DNA of 64,000 bases from DATBLE01 sp963837265 (GTDB taxonomy: Bacteria; Actinomycetota; Thermoleophilia; Gaiellales; Gaiellaceae), in NCBI GenBank assembly GCA_963837265.1, contig CAWIMQ010000004.1, positions 62,001 through 126,000 on the forward strand, given 5' to 3'. Numbering within the stretch: the first letter of the stretch is position 1; each line of letters starts with the position of its first letter. The notes under the pieces were generated by a model, which worked only from the letters and a program-made list of their open reading frames with translations, was not told the DNA's origin and made no database searches. This document shows, one piece after another, positions 46,709 through 56,106 of this stretch. The translations under genes were made by a program, and so were the position numbers.

Positions 46709-47676
46709 AGCTCGGAGAGCACCCGCCCGACGCGCTCCACCGAGAGCAGGCCGACCGGCTCTCCCTCGGCGTCGACGACCACGAGCGGGTCGGCCCCTTC
46801 GGACATCATCAACGAGAGGGCGTCGCGAAGCGTGGTCGAGCCTGCGGCGCGCGGCGCGTCCGGCGGAGCGCCGTCCACGGGCTCGAGCGCGATCTCGTCG
46901 AGCCGGCGGAGGGCGAGCCGCTTGAGGCCGCGGTCGGCGCCGACGAAGCGGGCGACGAAGTCGTCGGCGGGATGGGCGAGCAGACGGTCAGGCGTGTCGT
47001 ACTGCGCCAGTCGCCCCCCTTCGCGGAGGATCGCGATCCGGTCGCCGAGCTTGATCGCCTCGTCGATGTCGTGCGTGACGAAGATCACCGTCCTGCGCAC
47101 CTCCTGGTGCAGTCGGAGGAACTCGAGCTGGAGGCGGTCGCGGGTGATCGGGTCGAGCGCGCCGAAAGGCTCGTCCATCAGCATCAGCGGTGGGTCGGCA
47201 GCCAGCGCGCGGGCGAGGCCGACCCGCTGGCGCTGACCGCCGGAGAGCTGGGACGGATACCGCTCCGCGTACTCGGGCTCCAGGCCGACGAGGTCGAGCA
47301 GCTCGGCCGAGCGCTCCCTGATCCGGGCTCGCGGCCAGCGCAGGAGGCGAGGAACGGTGGCGACGTTCTCGGCGACGGTCATGTGCGGGAAGAGGCCCAC
47401 CTGCTGGATCACGTAGCCGATCCCGCGCCGGAGCTCGGTCGCATCGTGGTCGCGGATGCTCGTCCCGTCGATGCGGATGTCCCCCTCGTCGAGCTCGATC
47501 AGCCTGTTCACGAGCTTCATCGCCGTCGTCTTGCCGGCGCCCGACGGACCGACGAGAACGCAGATCTCGCCGGCGGCGATCGTCAGCGAGAGCCGGTCGA
47601 CGGCCGCCTCGTCGCGGCCCGGATAGCGCTTCGTGACCTGGTCGAAGACGATCTCCGCGGCGGCCGAGCGTTGCAT
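46705..47676 (-). CDS. Osmoprotectant ABC ATPase with CBS domain (OpuCA-like)
   Basis: The 323-residue ATPase has Walker A LVGPSGAGKTTAMKLVNRL, signature YPSQLSGGQRQRVGLARAL, Walker B LMLMDEPFGALDP and the His switch VTHDIDEA. The C-terminus contains a single CBS-like region (TLRDALSLMMSEGADPLVVVD), which in OpuA-type transporters senses ionic strength. It is first in the operon. The promoter lies in the 89-base divergent gap to the efflux locus. Confidence 0.94.
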   Translation of the reverse strand: MQRSAAAEIVFDQVTKRYPGRDEAAVDRLSLTIAAGEICVLVGPSGAGKTTAMKLVNRLIELDEGDIRIDGTSIRDHDATELRRGIGYVIQQVGLFPHMTVAENVATVPRLLRWPRARIRERSAELLDLVGLEPEYAERYPSQLSGGQRQRVGLARALAADPPLMLMDEPFGALDPITRDRLQLEFLRLHQEVRRTVIFVTHDIDEAIKLGDRIAILREGGRLAQYDTPDRLLAHPADDFVARFVGADRGLKRLALRRLDEIALEPVDGAPPDAPRAAGSTTLRDALSLMMSEGADPLVVVDAEGEPVGLLSVERVGRVLSEL

Positions 47677-47765
47677 GAGCGGCCAATGCTACGCGGCCTC
47701 GGCGGGTTGCCCCTTCCGGCGCTCTCATGCAAATCTCAGCAACTGCTCCTACGGTCCGGGATCGC

Positions 47766-50123
47766 ATGCTGGCACATATGCGACGCCGGTCCGGACGATC
47801 GACAGATCCGCCCCCGAGGGGCGGCGGGCGGGCGGCCGGCCTGCTCCGGCCCACCTCGCCGTGGAACCTGCTCAACGCGGCGCTCGTGGCCCTTGCGGTC
47901 GGAGCCGGAATCGCCGCCTACCTCGTCATCGGCACGAAGAGCACGGCCCAAGCGCAGGTCACGACCGGAAGTGTCCAGCGAGGCTCAGTGCTGTCGACGG
48001 TTTCGGCGAGCGGCAACGTCCAGCCGTCGCGCACGCTCTCGCTCAACTTCTCCGGCAGCGGGAAGCTCGTCGCCGTCTACGTCAAGACCGGACAGCATGT
48101 GCGCAAGGGGCAGCCGCTCGCAAAGCTCGACGACACCAGCGAAGTAGCGGCCGTCCGCACCGCGCGGGCGAACCTCGTCTCCGCACAGGCGAACATGGCG
48201 AGCCTCGAGCAGCCGTTGACCCCGGCGACACAGCGGCAGAACCAGATCGCGACGGCACAGGCCCAGGCAGGAGTCGCCAACCAGCAGACGGCCCTGAAGG
48301 ACACTCTGGCGAGCGGCGCCCAGGACCGGACGTCGCTGCAGGCGGCGGTGCACGATGCCGTGGTCGCCGCCGCCCAGGACCGGACGTCGCTGCAGGCGGC
48401 GGTGCACGATGCCGTGGCGGCTGCCGCCCAGGACCGGAAGACCCTGCAGAAGAGCGTCGACCAGGCGAGGGCGGCGTCGAAGCAGGCGCAGCAGTCGGCG
48501 AGCCTGAACGCGACCTCCCTCCGCCACGCCGTCGGCGAGGCGAAGGGGGCCTGGCTGGAGGCGAAGGCGGCAGCGGCCAACGACCTCGCGAACCTCCAGG
48601 TGGCGCTCGACCAGGCGAATGCGCAGCTCGCGCGCGACCAGGCGCAGCTCAACTCCGACCAGAGCGACGTCAACACCTACACGGCGCAGGTCGCGAGCAC
48701 CACCGGCACGGTCAACAGCCGCCAGGCGCAGGTGGACGCGGACAACGCGCAGGTCGAGGACGACCGGACGCGGGAGCACAAGGACAAGTGCGACCTGCCG
48801 AGCCCGCCTCAGCCGAAGTGCGCCAACGACGCGTACAAGCTCTCGAAGGACCAGACCCAGCTCTCGAGCGACCAGGCGAAGCTCTCGACCGCGCAGGCCG
48901 ACCAGAAGACGGCCCAGGCGAACCTCGACTCGGCAACGTCCGCGGTCGCCTCGGGGCAGACGAAGATCGTCCAGGATCAGCAGGCGATCACCGGCGCCGA
49001 GAACTCGCTCGCCTCCGGCAAGCTGAAGGATGCCCAGTCGGTCACCCAGGCCTACCGCTCGTGGATCAACGCGCAGACGTCGCAGAAGTCGGGCCTGGCC
49101 TCGAACAGGCAATCGGTCCAGAACGCCTCGAACACGCTGCGAAACGCGATCCAGAGCATGAAGGCAGGCGTGGCCAAGGACCAGCAGGCGATCCAGAGCG
49201 CCCGCCGAAGCATGAAGGCCGGCGTGACCAAGGACGAGCAGGCCGTGGCGAGCGCCCGCCAGAGCCTGAAGGCGGGCGTCGTCAGGGACCAGCAGTCGGT
49301 CCACAACGCACAGGCCTCTGTGAAGAGCGCCAGGCAGTCGCTCGACAGCACCCTCGCGGCGAACGCCGCGAAGGAGGAGTCGGCTACTGCGGGCCAGCTC
49401 GCGAGCGCCAGCGCGCAGATCACCTCGGCCGAGGTCTCTCTCGCGAACGCGATCAGCGCCGAGCGGCAGATGACCCTCGTCGCCCCGGCCGCCGGGACCG
49501 TGTCGGCGGTGAACGGCACGGTCGGCGAGGCGCCGAGCGCCAGCTCGTCCGCGTCGTCCTCGTCGTCGGCGTCGGGCTTCATCACGCTCGTCGACCTCGA
49601 GCGTCCCGAGGTGCTGTCGACCTTCAGCGAGACGGACGCCGCGAAGGTCAAGGTCGGGCAGGCGGCGACGATCACCGTCGACGCGCTCCCGGGCCGGGAG
49701 CTCGCCGCGCACGTCGTCGGGATCGACACGACCCAGACGGTCGTCAACAACGTCGTCACCTACGGCGTCACGCTGCTCCTCGATCGCACGGTCCCCGGGC
49801 TGAAGCCCGGGATGACCGTGAGCGCGGCGGTGATCGTCTCCAAGCGAGACGGGGTCCTGCATGTGCCGAACGCGGCCGTGCACACCACCGGGGGATCGAG
49901 CTTCGTCACCGTCGTCGACGCGAACGGGACGCAAGCCGAGCGGGCGGTGCAGGCCGGCCTGGTCGGCGACGACTCGACCGAGATCGTCAGCGGGCTCACA
50001 GCCGGGGAGCAGATCGTCGTCTCCACGATCAGCGCGCTGACGAGCACGACCCAGACCGGCGGCGGCCGGGGAGGATTCGGCGGTAGCGGGCCGGTCCTCC
50101 GGTTCGGAGGGCCCGGCGGATGA
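47766..50123 (+). CDS. Very long membrane fusion (HlyD/MacA-like) protein
   Basis: The 785-residue protein has one N-terminal transmembrane segment (LLNAALVALAVGAGIAAYLVI). A biotinyl-lipoyl half follows (GSVQRGSVLSTVSASGNVQPS ... VYVKTGQHVRKGQPLAKLDD), then about 450 residues of Gln/Ala/Ser-rich coiled coil, the second half (MTLVAPAAGTVSAVNGTVGE) and a MacA-like beta-barrel end. Typical MacA is near 370-400 residues; the extra length is in the hairpin, which includes tandem repeats. It probably carries substrates across a thick wall with the MacB-like pair downstream. The stop overlaps the ATPase start (ATGA). Confidence 0.88.
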   Translation: MLAHMRRRSGRSTDPPPRGGGRAAGLLRPTSPWNLLNAALVALAVGAGIAAYLVIGTKSTAQAQVTTGSVQRGSVLSTVSASGNVQPSRTLSLNFSGSGKLVAVYVKTGQHVRKGQPLAKLDDTSEVAAVRTARANLVSAQANMASLEQPLTPATQRQNQIATAQAQAGVANQQTALKDTLASGAQDRTSLQAAVHDAVVAAAQDRTSLQAAVHDAVAAAAQDRKTLQKSVDQARAASKQAQQSASLNATSLRHAVGEAKGAWLEAKAAAANDLANLQVALDQANAQLARDQAQLNSDQSDVNTYTAQVASTTGTVNSRQAQVDADNAQVEDDRTREHKDKCDLPSPPQPKCANDAYKLSKDQTQLSSDQAKLSTAQADQKTAQANLDSATSAVASGQTKIVQDQQAITGAENSLASGKLKDAQSVTQAYRSWINAQTSQKSGLASNRQSVQNASNTLRNAIQSMKAGVAKDQQAIQSARRSMKAGVTKDEQAVASARQSLKAGVVRDQQSVHNAQASVKSARQSLDSTLAANAAKEESATAGQLASASAQITSAEVSLANAISAERQMTLVAPAAGTVSAVNGTVGEAPSASSSASSSSSASGFITLVDLERPEVLSTFSETDAAKVKVGQAATITVDALPGRELAAHVVGIDTTQTVVNNVVTYGVTLLLDRTVPGLKPGMTVSAAVIVSKRDGVLHVPNAAVHTTGGSSFVTVVDANGTQAERAVQAGLVGDDSTEIVSGLTAGEQIVVSTISALTSTTQTGGGRGGFGGSGPVLRFGGPGG
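48318..48440 (+). repeat. 54-bp in-frame tandem repeat in the adaptor gene
   Basis: Units begin at 48318, 48372 and 48426 (third partial), encoding AQDRTSLQAAVHDAV followed by Val/Ala-Ala-Ala. The first two units are nearly identical, indicating recent duplication within the coiled coil. Eighteen residues per unit keeps helical register roughly. Confidence 0.85.
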
Positions 50124-50836
50124 GCGGGCGGCGACCGCTGATCGCCCTCCAGCGGGTGACGAAGTCGTACCGCATGGGCACGCAGACCGTCCATGCGCTC
50201 CGCGGGATCACCTTCGGCATCGGCGAGGGCGACTACGTGGCGATCATGGGCGCCTCCGGGAGCGGCAAGACGACGCTGATGAACATCCTCGGCTGCCTCG
50301 ACGTCGCGGACGGAGGCCGGTACCTCCTCGACGGCGTGGACGTCCGCTACCTCGAGGACGACGAGCTCGCCGTGATCCGCAACCGCCGGATCGGATTCGT
50401 GTTCCAGAGCTACAACCTCGTCCCGCGAACGACCGCGCTCCAGAACGTCGAGCTGCCGCTCGTCTACGCTGGGATCCGGCGGAAGGCGCGCGAGCGGCTT
50501 GCCTACGCGGCGCTCAAGCACGTCGGGCTCGCCGACCGGGTCCGGCATCTGCCCTCCGAGCTCTCGGGGGGCCAGCAGCAGCGCGTCGCGATCGCCCGCG
50601 CCCTCGTCAACAACCCGGCGGTCGTGCTCGCCGACGAGCCGACCGGCAACCTGGACAGCCACTCGGGGGCCGAGGTGCTGGAGATCTTCTCCCGCCTGAA
50701 CGGCGAGGGCCGAACGATCATCATCATCACCCACGAGGACTTCGTCGCGGAGCGGGCGCGACGTGTAGTCCGCCTCCGGGACGGCCAGATCGTCGAGGAC
50801 GTGCGGCTCCGCCCGCTGGTGGAGGCGGTCGCGTGA
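50120..50836 (+). CDS. MacB/LolD-type ABC transporter ATPase
   Basis: The 238-residue protein has Walker A IMGASGSGKTTLMNILG, Q-loop FVFQSYNLVPR, signature LPSELSGGQQQRVAIARAL, Walker B VVLADEPTGNLDS and His switch IIITHE. These are the features of mechanotransmission ABC ATPases that pair with FtsX-fold permeases. The gene lies between adaptor and permease. Confidence 0.95.
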   Translation: MSGRRPLIALQRVTKSYRMGTQTVHALRGITFGIGEGDYVAIMGASGSGKTTLMNILGCLDVADGGRYLLDGVDVRYLEDDELAVIRNRRIGFVFQSYNLVPRTTALQNVELPLVYAGIRRKARERLAYAALKHVGLADRVRHLPSELSGGQQQRVAIARALVNNPAVVLADEPTGNLDSHSGAEVLEIFSRLNGEGRTIIIITHEDFVAERARRVVRLRDGQIVEDVRLRPLVEAVA

Positions 50837-50951
50837 GCCTGTTCATGCGCCCTCAACCGGGGAGGCGGAGCCGGGGGGGCCGAGAGGCCCCCGCCTGCGC
50901 CGTACGCCGGGTTTCCCGGGGCACGGCGGCAGACAATCGGGAGGCGGTTGC

Positions 50952-50955
<4 letters not shown>
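50821..50955. repeat. 103-bp hairpin-rich insert flanked by 16-bp direct repeats
   Basis: GGAGGCGGTCGCGTGA (50821-50836) and GGAGGCGGTTGCGTGA (50940-50955) differ at one base. Each contains a GTGA: the first holds the ATPase stop, the second the permease start. Between them lies GGGGGCC-GAGA-GGCCCCC (50875-50892) and a second fold around CCGGGTTTCCCGG. An insertion that duplicated a former GTGA overlap would explain this. Confidence 0.7.
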
Positions 50956-52183
<1,228 letters not shown>

Positions 52184-52187
<4 letters not shown>

Positions 52188-52912
52188 GCGACGAGCCCGG
52201 AATCCGCGGTCCCGAGGACGCACCGACGGAGGGGTCTTCGCCGGCGATGCGCGACGACGGCTTCGACTTCGACCTCGACTCCGAGCTTCCGCCGCCTCCG
52301 CCGCGGCGGAGACGCACGCCGCTCCTCACCGCGGCGCTCGCGCTCTGCGCCGCCGCCGGTGCCGGCGTCGTCGGCGGGATCGTGATCGAGAAGCACTGGG
52401 GCGGCGGAGGTGCCGGCAGCGGTGGGCGGTCGTCCGCGCTCGCCGCGCTCGCGGCCCGGAACGGGCAGCAGGGCGCGGGATCGGCCGGACGGGCGGGCGC
52501 ACGGGCCGGCGGCGGTGCCTTCGCGCGCGCAGGTACCGCCGGCCAGGTGAAGGCGATCGACGGCACGAGCCTCTACGTCACCGACCTCCAGGGCAACACG
52601 ATCAAGGTCACGACCGCTCCGGGCATTCAGGTGCGCGTGACGGGCAACGGGACGCTGAAGAAGATCCACCCGGGCGACTACGTGACGGTGCAGGGAACGC
52701 AGACGACGACCGGGTACCGGGCGACCTCGATCACGGACAGCGGCACCGAGTCGCCGTTCGGCGGAGCGTTCGGCGGCGGAGCGTTCGGCGGCGGAGCGGA
52801 CGGAGGCGGCTCGGGCTCCGCGGGCGGCCAGCAGCCAGGCGGCACCGACGGGAACGGCGGTGGTGGAGGCAGCACCACCGTCCCGGCGCTACCGGGGCTC
52901 GGCGGCGGCTAA
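52184..52912 (+). CDS. Membrane-anchored protein with Gly-rich tail
   Basis: The 242-residue protein has an acidic N-terminus, one transmembrane segment (LLTAALALCAAAGAGVVGGIVI, about 46-67), a Gly/Ala-rich stretch and then a small beta domain (GQVKAIDGTSLYVTDLQGNTIKVTTAPGI ... IHPGDYVTVQGTQ). The tail is Gly/Pro/Ser. The beta domain resembles DUF5666-type modules found near efflux systems. It is translationally coupled to the MacB-like permease. Confidence 0.75.
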
Positions 52913-52930
52913 TCGGCGAAAGGATTGACG

Positions 52931-53612
52931 ATGCGACACCAGCTCAGGCTCAAGCGGAAGGCGGCGGCGGCCGCCCTTGCCGCCGTCCTCGCCGCGCTCG
53001 CCGCGGGCTGCGGCGGCGGCTCGGCCTCCGGGACGACCGCTGCCACGACGACGACCCCGACCACGACCACTCCCGGCGCGGCGGGGGCCCGAACGGCCGC
53101 CGAGAGAGCGCTCTTCACCTACGCCGCCTGCATGCGCGGGAAGGGCGTCGACATTCCCGACCCGGTGCGGGGGACGAACGGCCGGTACGCGTTCCCGCAG
53201 ATCCCCGCAAGCGTCACGAACGCGGCCGGCGTACGCGCCAAGGCCGAGGCGTGCGCGGCAACGCTGCCACAGGGCTCCTTTCGCCGCGGGAGGCGCCGTC
53301 CGGCGCCCAGCGTGCAGCGTTCCAGAAGTTCTCCGACTGCATGGAGAAGAACGGCGTCACGTTCGGCGCGCCCGGGGGCCGGCAAGGCCGCAGGGCCAGC
53401 AGGGGCAGACGACTCCGAACGGACCGCGGGGCGGGTTCCCGATCGTGCCCGGCCAGCGCCCCCAGGGCCAAGGGTCGCCGGGCCAGGGCCAGGGCCAGGG
53501 AGGCCGTGGCGGCTTCTTCAATTCCACCGACCCGAAAATGAGGGCGGCGCTCGCGAAGTGCCGCAACCTCCTCCCCGCCGGCTTCCGCAACCCGGGAACG
53601 CAGACGCCGTAG
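52931..53612 (+). pseudogene. Frameshifted secreted lipoprotein-like gene of the efflux locus
   Basis: The start is clear (AAAGGA before ATG 52931; lipobox-like LAALAAGCGGG). The first part reads TYAACMRGKGVDIPDP up to about 53275. A second frame then continues AAFQKFSDCMEKNGVTFGAPGG to about 53385, and a third frame runs from RPQGQQGQ to a stop at 53612 (MRAALAKCRNLLPAGF). Two single-base losses would restore one frame. Either the gene is decaying or the G+C-rich sequence carries errors. The whole resembles small actinobacterial proteins with paired CM.G/CRNLLP motifs. Confidence 0.75.
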
Positions 53613-53657
53613 CGAGGCCGGCGGCGGCCGGACGGCTGCCGGGCGTAGACTCGGCCG

Positions 53658-54998
53658 GTGGCGGGCGTTGTCGTGCTCGGCGGTGGCTCGACTGGCGAGC
53701 ACTTCTGCGGCGCGCTCCGCCGCCTCGACCCCGACGTCGAGGTCACGCTCGTCGAGAACGCGCTCGTCGGCGGCGAGTGCAGCTACTTCGCGTGCATGCC
53801 GTCGAAGACGCTGCTCCGCGCGCCCGAGCTGCGGGCGGCCGCGGCGCGAACGCCTGGGCTCGGGCCCGGGCCGCTCGATCTCGACGCGATCTTCGCCTGG
53901 CGCGACTGGGTCACCTCCGACTGGGACGACAAGGGGCAGGTCGAGTGGCTGCGCGAGCACCGGGTCGACCTCGTACGGGGTCGGGGTCGTGTCGTGCGGC
54001 CCGGGGTGGTGGAAGCGGACGGCAGCGAGCTCGAGTACGACCGCCTCGTGGTCGCGACCGGCTCCTCCCCGGTCTCGCCGCCCGTGGACGGGCTGGCCGA
54101 GGTCGAATCCTGGACGACCCGGGAGGCAACCTCCTCGCACGAGGTCCCCCCTAGCCTGATCGTCATGGGCGGCGGGGTGGCCGGCTGCGAGCTCGCGCAG
54201 CTCTACCGCCGTCTCGGCGCGGAGGTGACGGTCCTGCAGCGCGGCGGGCGGCTGATGCCGCGGGTGGACGCGGAGGCTGCCGGCGTGCTCCGCGAGGCAT
54301 TCGAGGAGGAAGGGATCCGCGTCGTGCTCGGGGCGGATGCGCGGTCCGCGAGCAGGGTCGGGGCCCGGGGGTCCGACCCGGCGGTGAGGGTGGAGCTGGG
54401 AACCGGCGAGAAGCTGGTCGCCGAGCAGCTGCTGGTCTCCACGGGACGGCGGCCGAACGTCCAGAACCTCGGGCTCGAGCAGCTGGGCGTGGAGCTGACC
54501 GAGCGCGGGATCGTCGTCGACGACCGGCTCCGGGCGGCCGAGAATGTCTGGGCGATCGGCGACTGCACGGGCATCGCGCTCTTCACCCACGTCGGCAAGT
54601 ACCAGGCTCGTGTCGCCGCCGCCGGCGTCACCGGCGGCGACGCCAGGGCCGACTACCGGGCGATTCCGGCGGTCGCGTTCACCGACCCGCAGGTGGCGAT
54701 GGTGGGCACGACCGAGGGCGACGGGCTCGTCTCCGCCCGCTGGGCGGTCGACTCGACGCCCCGCATGTCCACGTACGAGCGCCCCAAGCGGCCCGGCTTC
54801 GTCAAGGTCGTCGCCGACCCCGATCGACGCGTCCTGGTCGGGGCGGTGGCCGTCGGGCCAGAGGCGGGCGAGTGGTGCCAGCAGCTGACGCTCGCCATCC
54901 GAGCCGGCATCCCGGTCGACGTGCTGCTCGACGTGATCCAGCCGTACCCGACGTTCTCGGAAGCCGTCTTCTTCGCGCTGCGCGAGCTCGCCGTCTAG
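53658..54998 (+). CDS. FAD-dependent disulfide oxidoreductase (lipoamide dehydrogenase-like)
   Basis: The 446-residue class I pyridine nucleotide-disulfide oxidoreductase starts with the FAD fold VVVLGGGSTGEHFCGAL. It has the redox-active disulfide GGECSYFACMPSKTLL, the NAD(P) fold IVMGGGVAGCELAQLYRRLG and IGDCTG. The C-terminal active-site His-X-X-X-X-Glu (HPTxxE in lipoamide dehydrogenase) reads YPTFSE here, so the His is absent. It is therefore unlikely to be a normal lipoamide dehydrogenase; mycothione- or unknown disulfide-type substrates are possible. Confidence 0.87.
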   Translation: MAGVVVLGGGSTGEHFCGALRRLDPDVEVTLVENALVGGECSYFACMPSKTLLRAPELRAAAARTPGLGPGPLDLDAIFAWRDWVTSDWDDKGQVEWLREHRVDLVRGRGRVVRPGVVEADGSELEYDRLVVATGSSPVSPPVDGLAEVESWTTREATSSHEVPPSLIVMGGGVAGCELAQLYRRLGAEVTVLQRGGRLMPRVDAEAAGVLREAFEEEGIRVVLGADARSASRVGARGSDPAVRVELGTGEKLVAEQLLVSTGRRPNVQNLGLEQLGVELTERGIVVDDRLRAAENVWAIGDCTGIALFTHVGKYQARVAAAGVTGGDARADYRAIPAVAFTDPQVAMVGTTEGDGLVSARWAVDSTPRMSTYERPKRPGFVKVVADPDRRVLVGAVAVGPEAGEWCQQLTLAIRAGIPVDVLLDVIQPYPTFSEAVFFALRELAV

Positions 54999-55010
54999 GG
55001 TGCCCGCACG

Positions 55011-55424
55011 ATGCGGTTCGTGGTCGGGGCCGACGACGAGGGCGAGACCGCCGACGCGGCGGTGGACGAGCTCCGGTCGCGGGGACACGAGGTGGTGGTG
55101 CTCGAGCGCGCCCGGTGGCCGCAGGTCGCCGCGCGGGTGGGCCGCGCGGTCGCAGCCGGCGAGGCGGACCAGGGCCTGCTCTTCTGCTGGACCGGGACCG
55201 GAACGGCGATGGCGGCGAACAAGGTTCCGGGCGTGCGAGCGGCGCTCGCGTGGGAGCCGTGGATCGCCGAGGGCGCGCGCCGCTGGAACGACGCCAACGT
55301 GCTCGTGATGAGCCTGAAGCGGACCGCACCGGATACGGCGCGCGCGATCCTCGACGCCTGGCTGTCGGTCGAAGGCCCGGACGAGGACGAGCGCGGGAAC
55401 ATCGCCGAGCTTGACCGCCTGTGA
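55011..55424 (+). CDS. RpiB/LacAB-family sugar-phosphate isomerase-like protein
   Basis: The 137-residue protein begins MRFVVGADDEGETA (family usually GxDHAG) and contains LLFCWTGTGTAMAANKVPGVRAAL. The latter matches the RpiB loop with its catalytic Cys. It ends in a helix that completes the fold. The active site differs from true RpiB (GADDEG instead of GSDHAG, CW instead of CG), so the substrate is uncertain. The stop overlaps the next start (GTGA). Confidence 0.8.
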   Translation: MRFVVGADDEGETADAAVDELRSRGHEVVVLERARWPQVAARVGRAVAAGEADQGLLFCWTGTGTAMAANKVPGVRAALAWEPWIAEGARRWNDANVLVMSLKRTAPDTARAILDAWLSVEGPDEDERGNIAELDRL

Positions 55425-56068
55425 GCGTGCTCGGCGCGGACTGGGTGACGATCTCCGCGCTCGCGACCGCCGCGGGGACACTCGTCCTCGCCGCGGCGAC
55501 CTTCGCCGCGGTACGCTCGGCGAATCGTGCCGCTCGCGTCGCCGAGCGGTCGCTCCTCGCCGGGCTACGGCCGCTGCTCGTCCCTTCGCGCCCGGACGAC
55601 CCGTCGCAGAAGGTCGGCTTCGCGGACGAGCGCTGGCTCGTCGTCGGCGGCGGGCGGGCGGCGCTCGAGGCGAGCGCGGACGCCGTCTACATCACGATCT
55701 CGGTCCGGAACGCGGGCGCGGGGATCGCCGTCCTCCACGGCTGGCGCCTATCACCGAGGCGGGAGCTCGGCGGCGACGCAGGGCCGCCTGCGCTCGAGGA
55801 GTTCACGCGGCTCACCCGGGACATCTACGTCCCCGCCGGCGACGTCGGGTTCTGGCAAGGCACCTTCCGCGACGCGTCGAGCGCGGCATTCGCGGCGGCG
55901 AGCAGCGCGATCGCCGAGCGCGAGGCGCTGACCGTCGATGTCCTCTACGGCGATCACGAGGGCGGCCAGCGGACGATCACGCGCTTCGGGCTCCTTCCCA
56001 GAGGCGACGGCGACTGGATCGCCAGCGCCGCCCGCCACTGGAACGTCGACCGCGCGGACCCGCGCTAA
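55421..56068 (+). CDS. Membrane-anchored protein of unknown function
   Basis: The 215-residue protein has one N-terminal transmembrane segment (ISALATAAGTLVLAAATFAAV, about 11-31), a basic helix and a beta-rich domain (VYITISVRNAGAGIAVLHGWRL, DIYVPAGDVGFWQGTF). I recognise no family beyond a general single-pass type found in actinobacteria. It is coupled to the RpiB-like gene. Confidence 0.68.
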   Translation: MSVLGADWVTISALATAAGTLVLAAATFAAVRSANRAARVAERSLLAGLRPLLVPSRPDDPSQKVGFADERWLVVGGGRAALEASADAVYITISVRNAGAGIAVLHGWRLSPRRELGGDAGPPALEEFTRLTRDIYVPAGDVGFWQGTFRDASSAAFAAASSAIAEREALTVDVLYGDHEGGQRTITRFGLLPRGDGDWIASAARHWNVDRADPR

Positions 56069-56106
56069 CAGCTTCCTAATCCGGCCGCGCTACAGTCGCC
56101 GACAGG

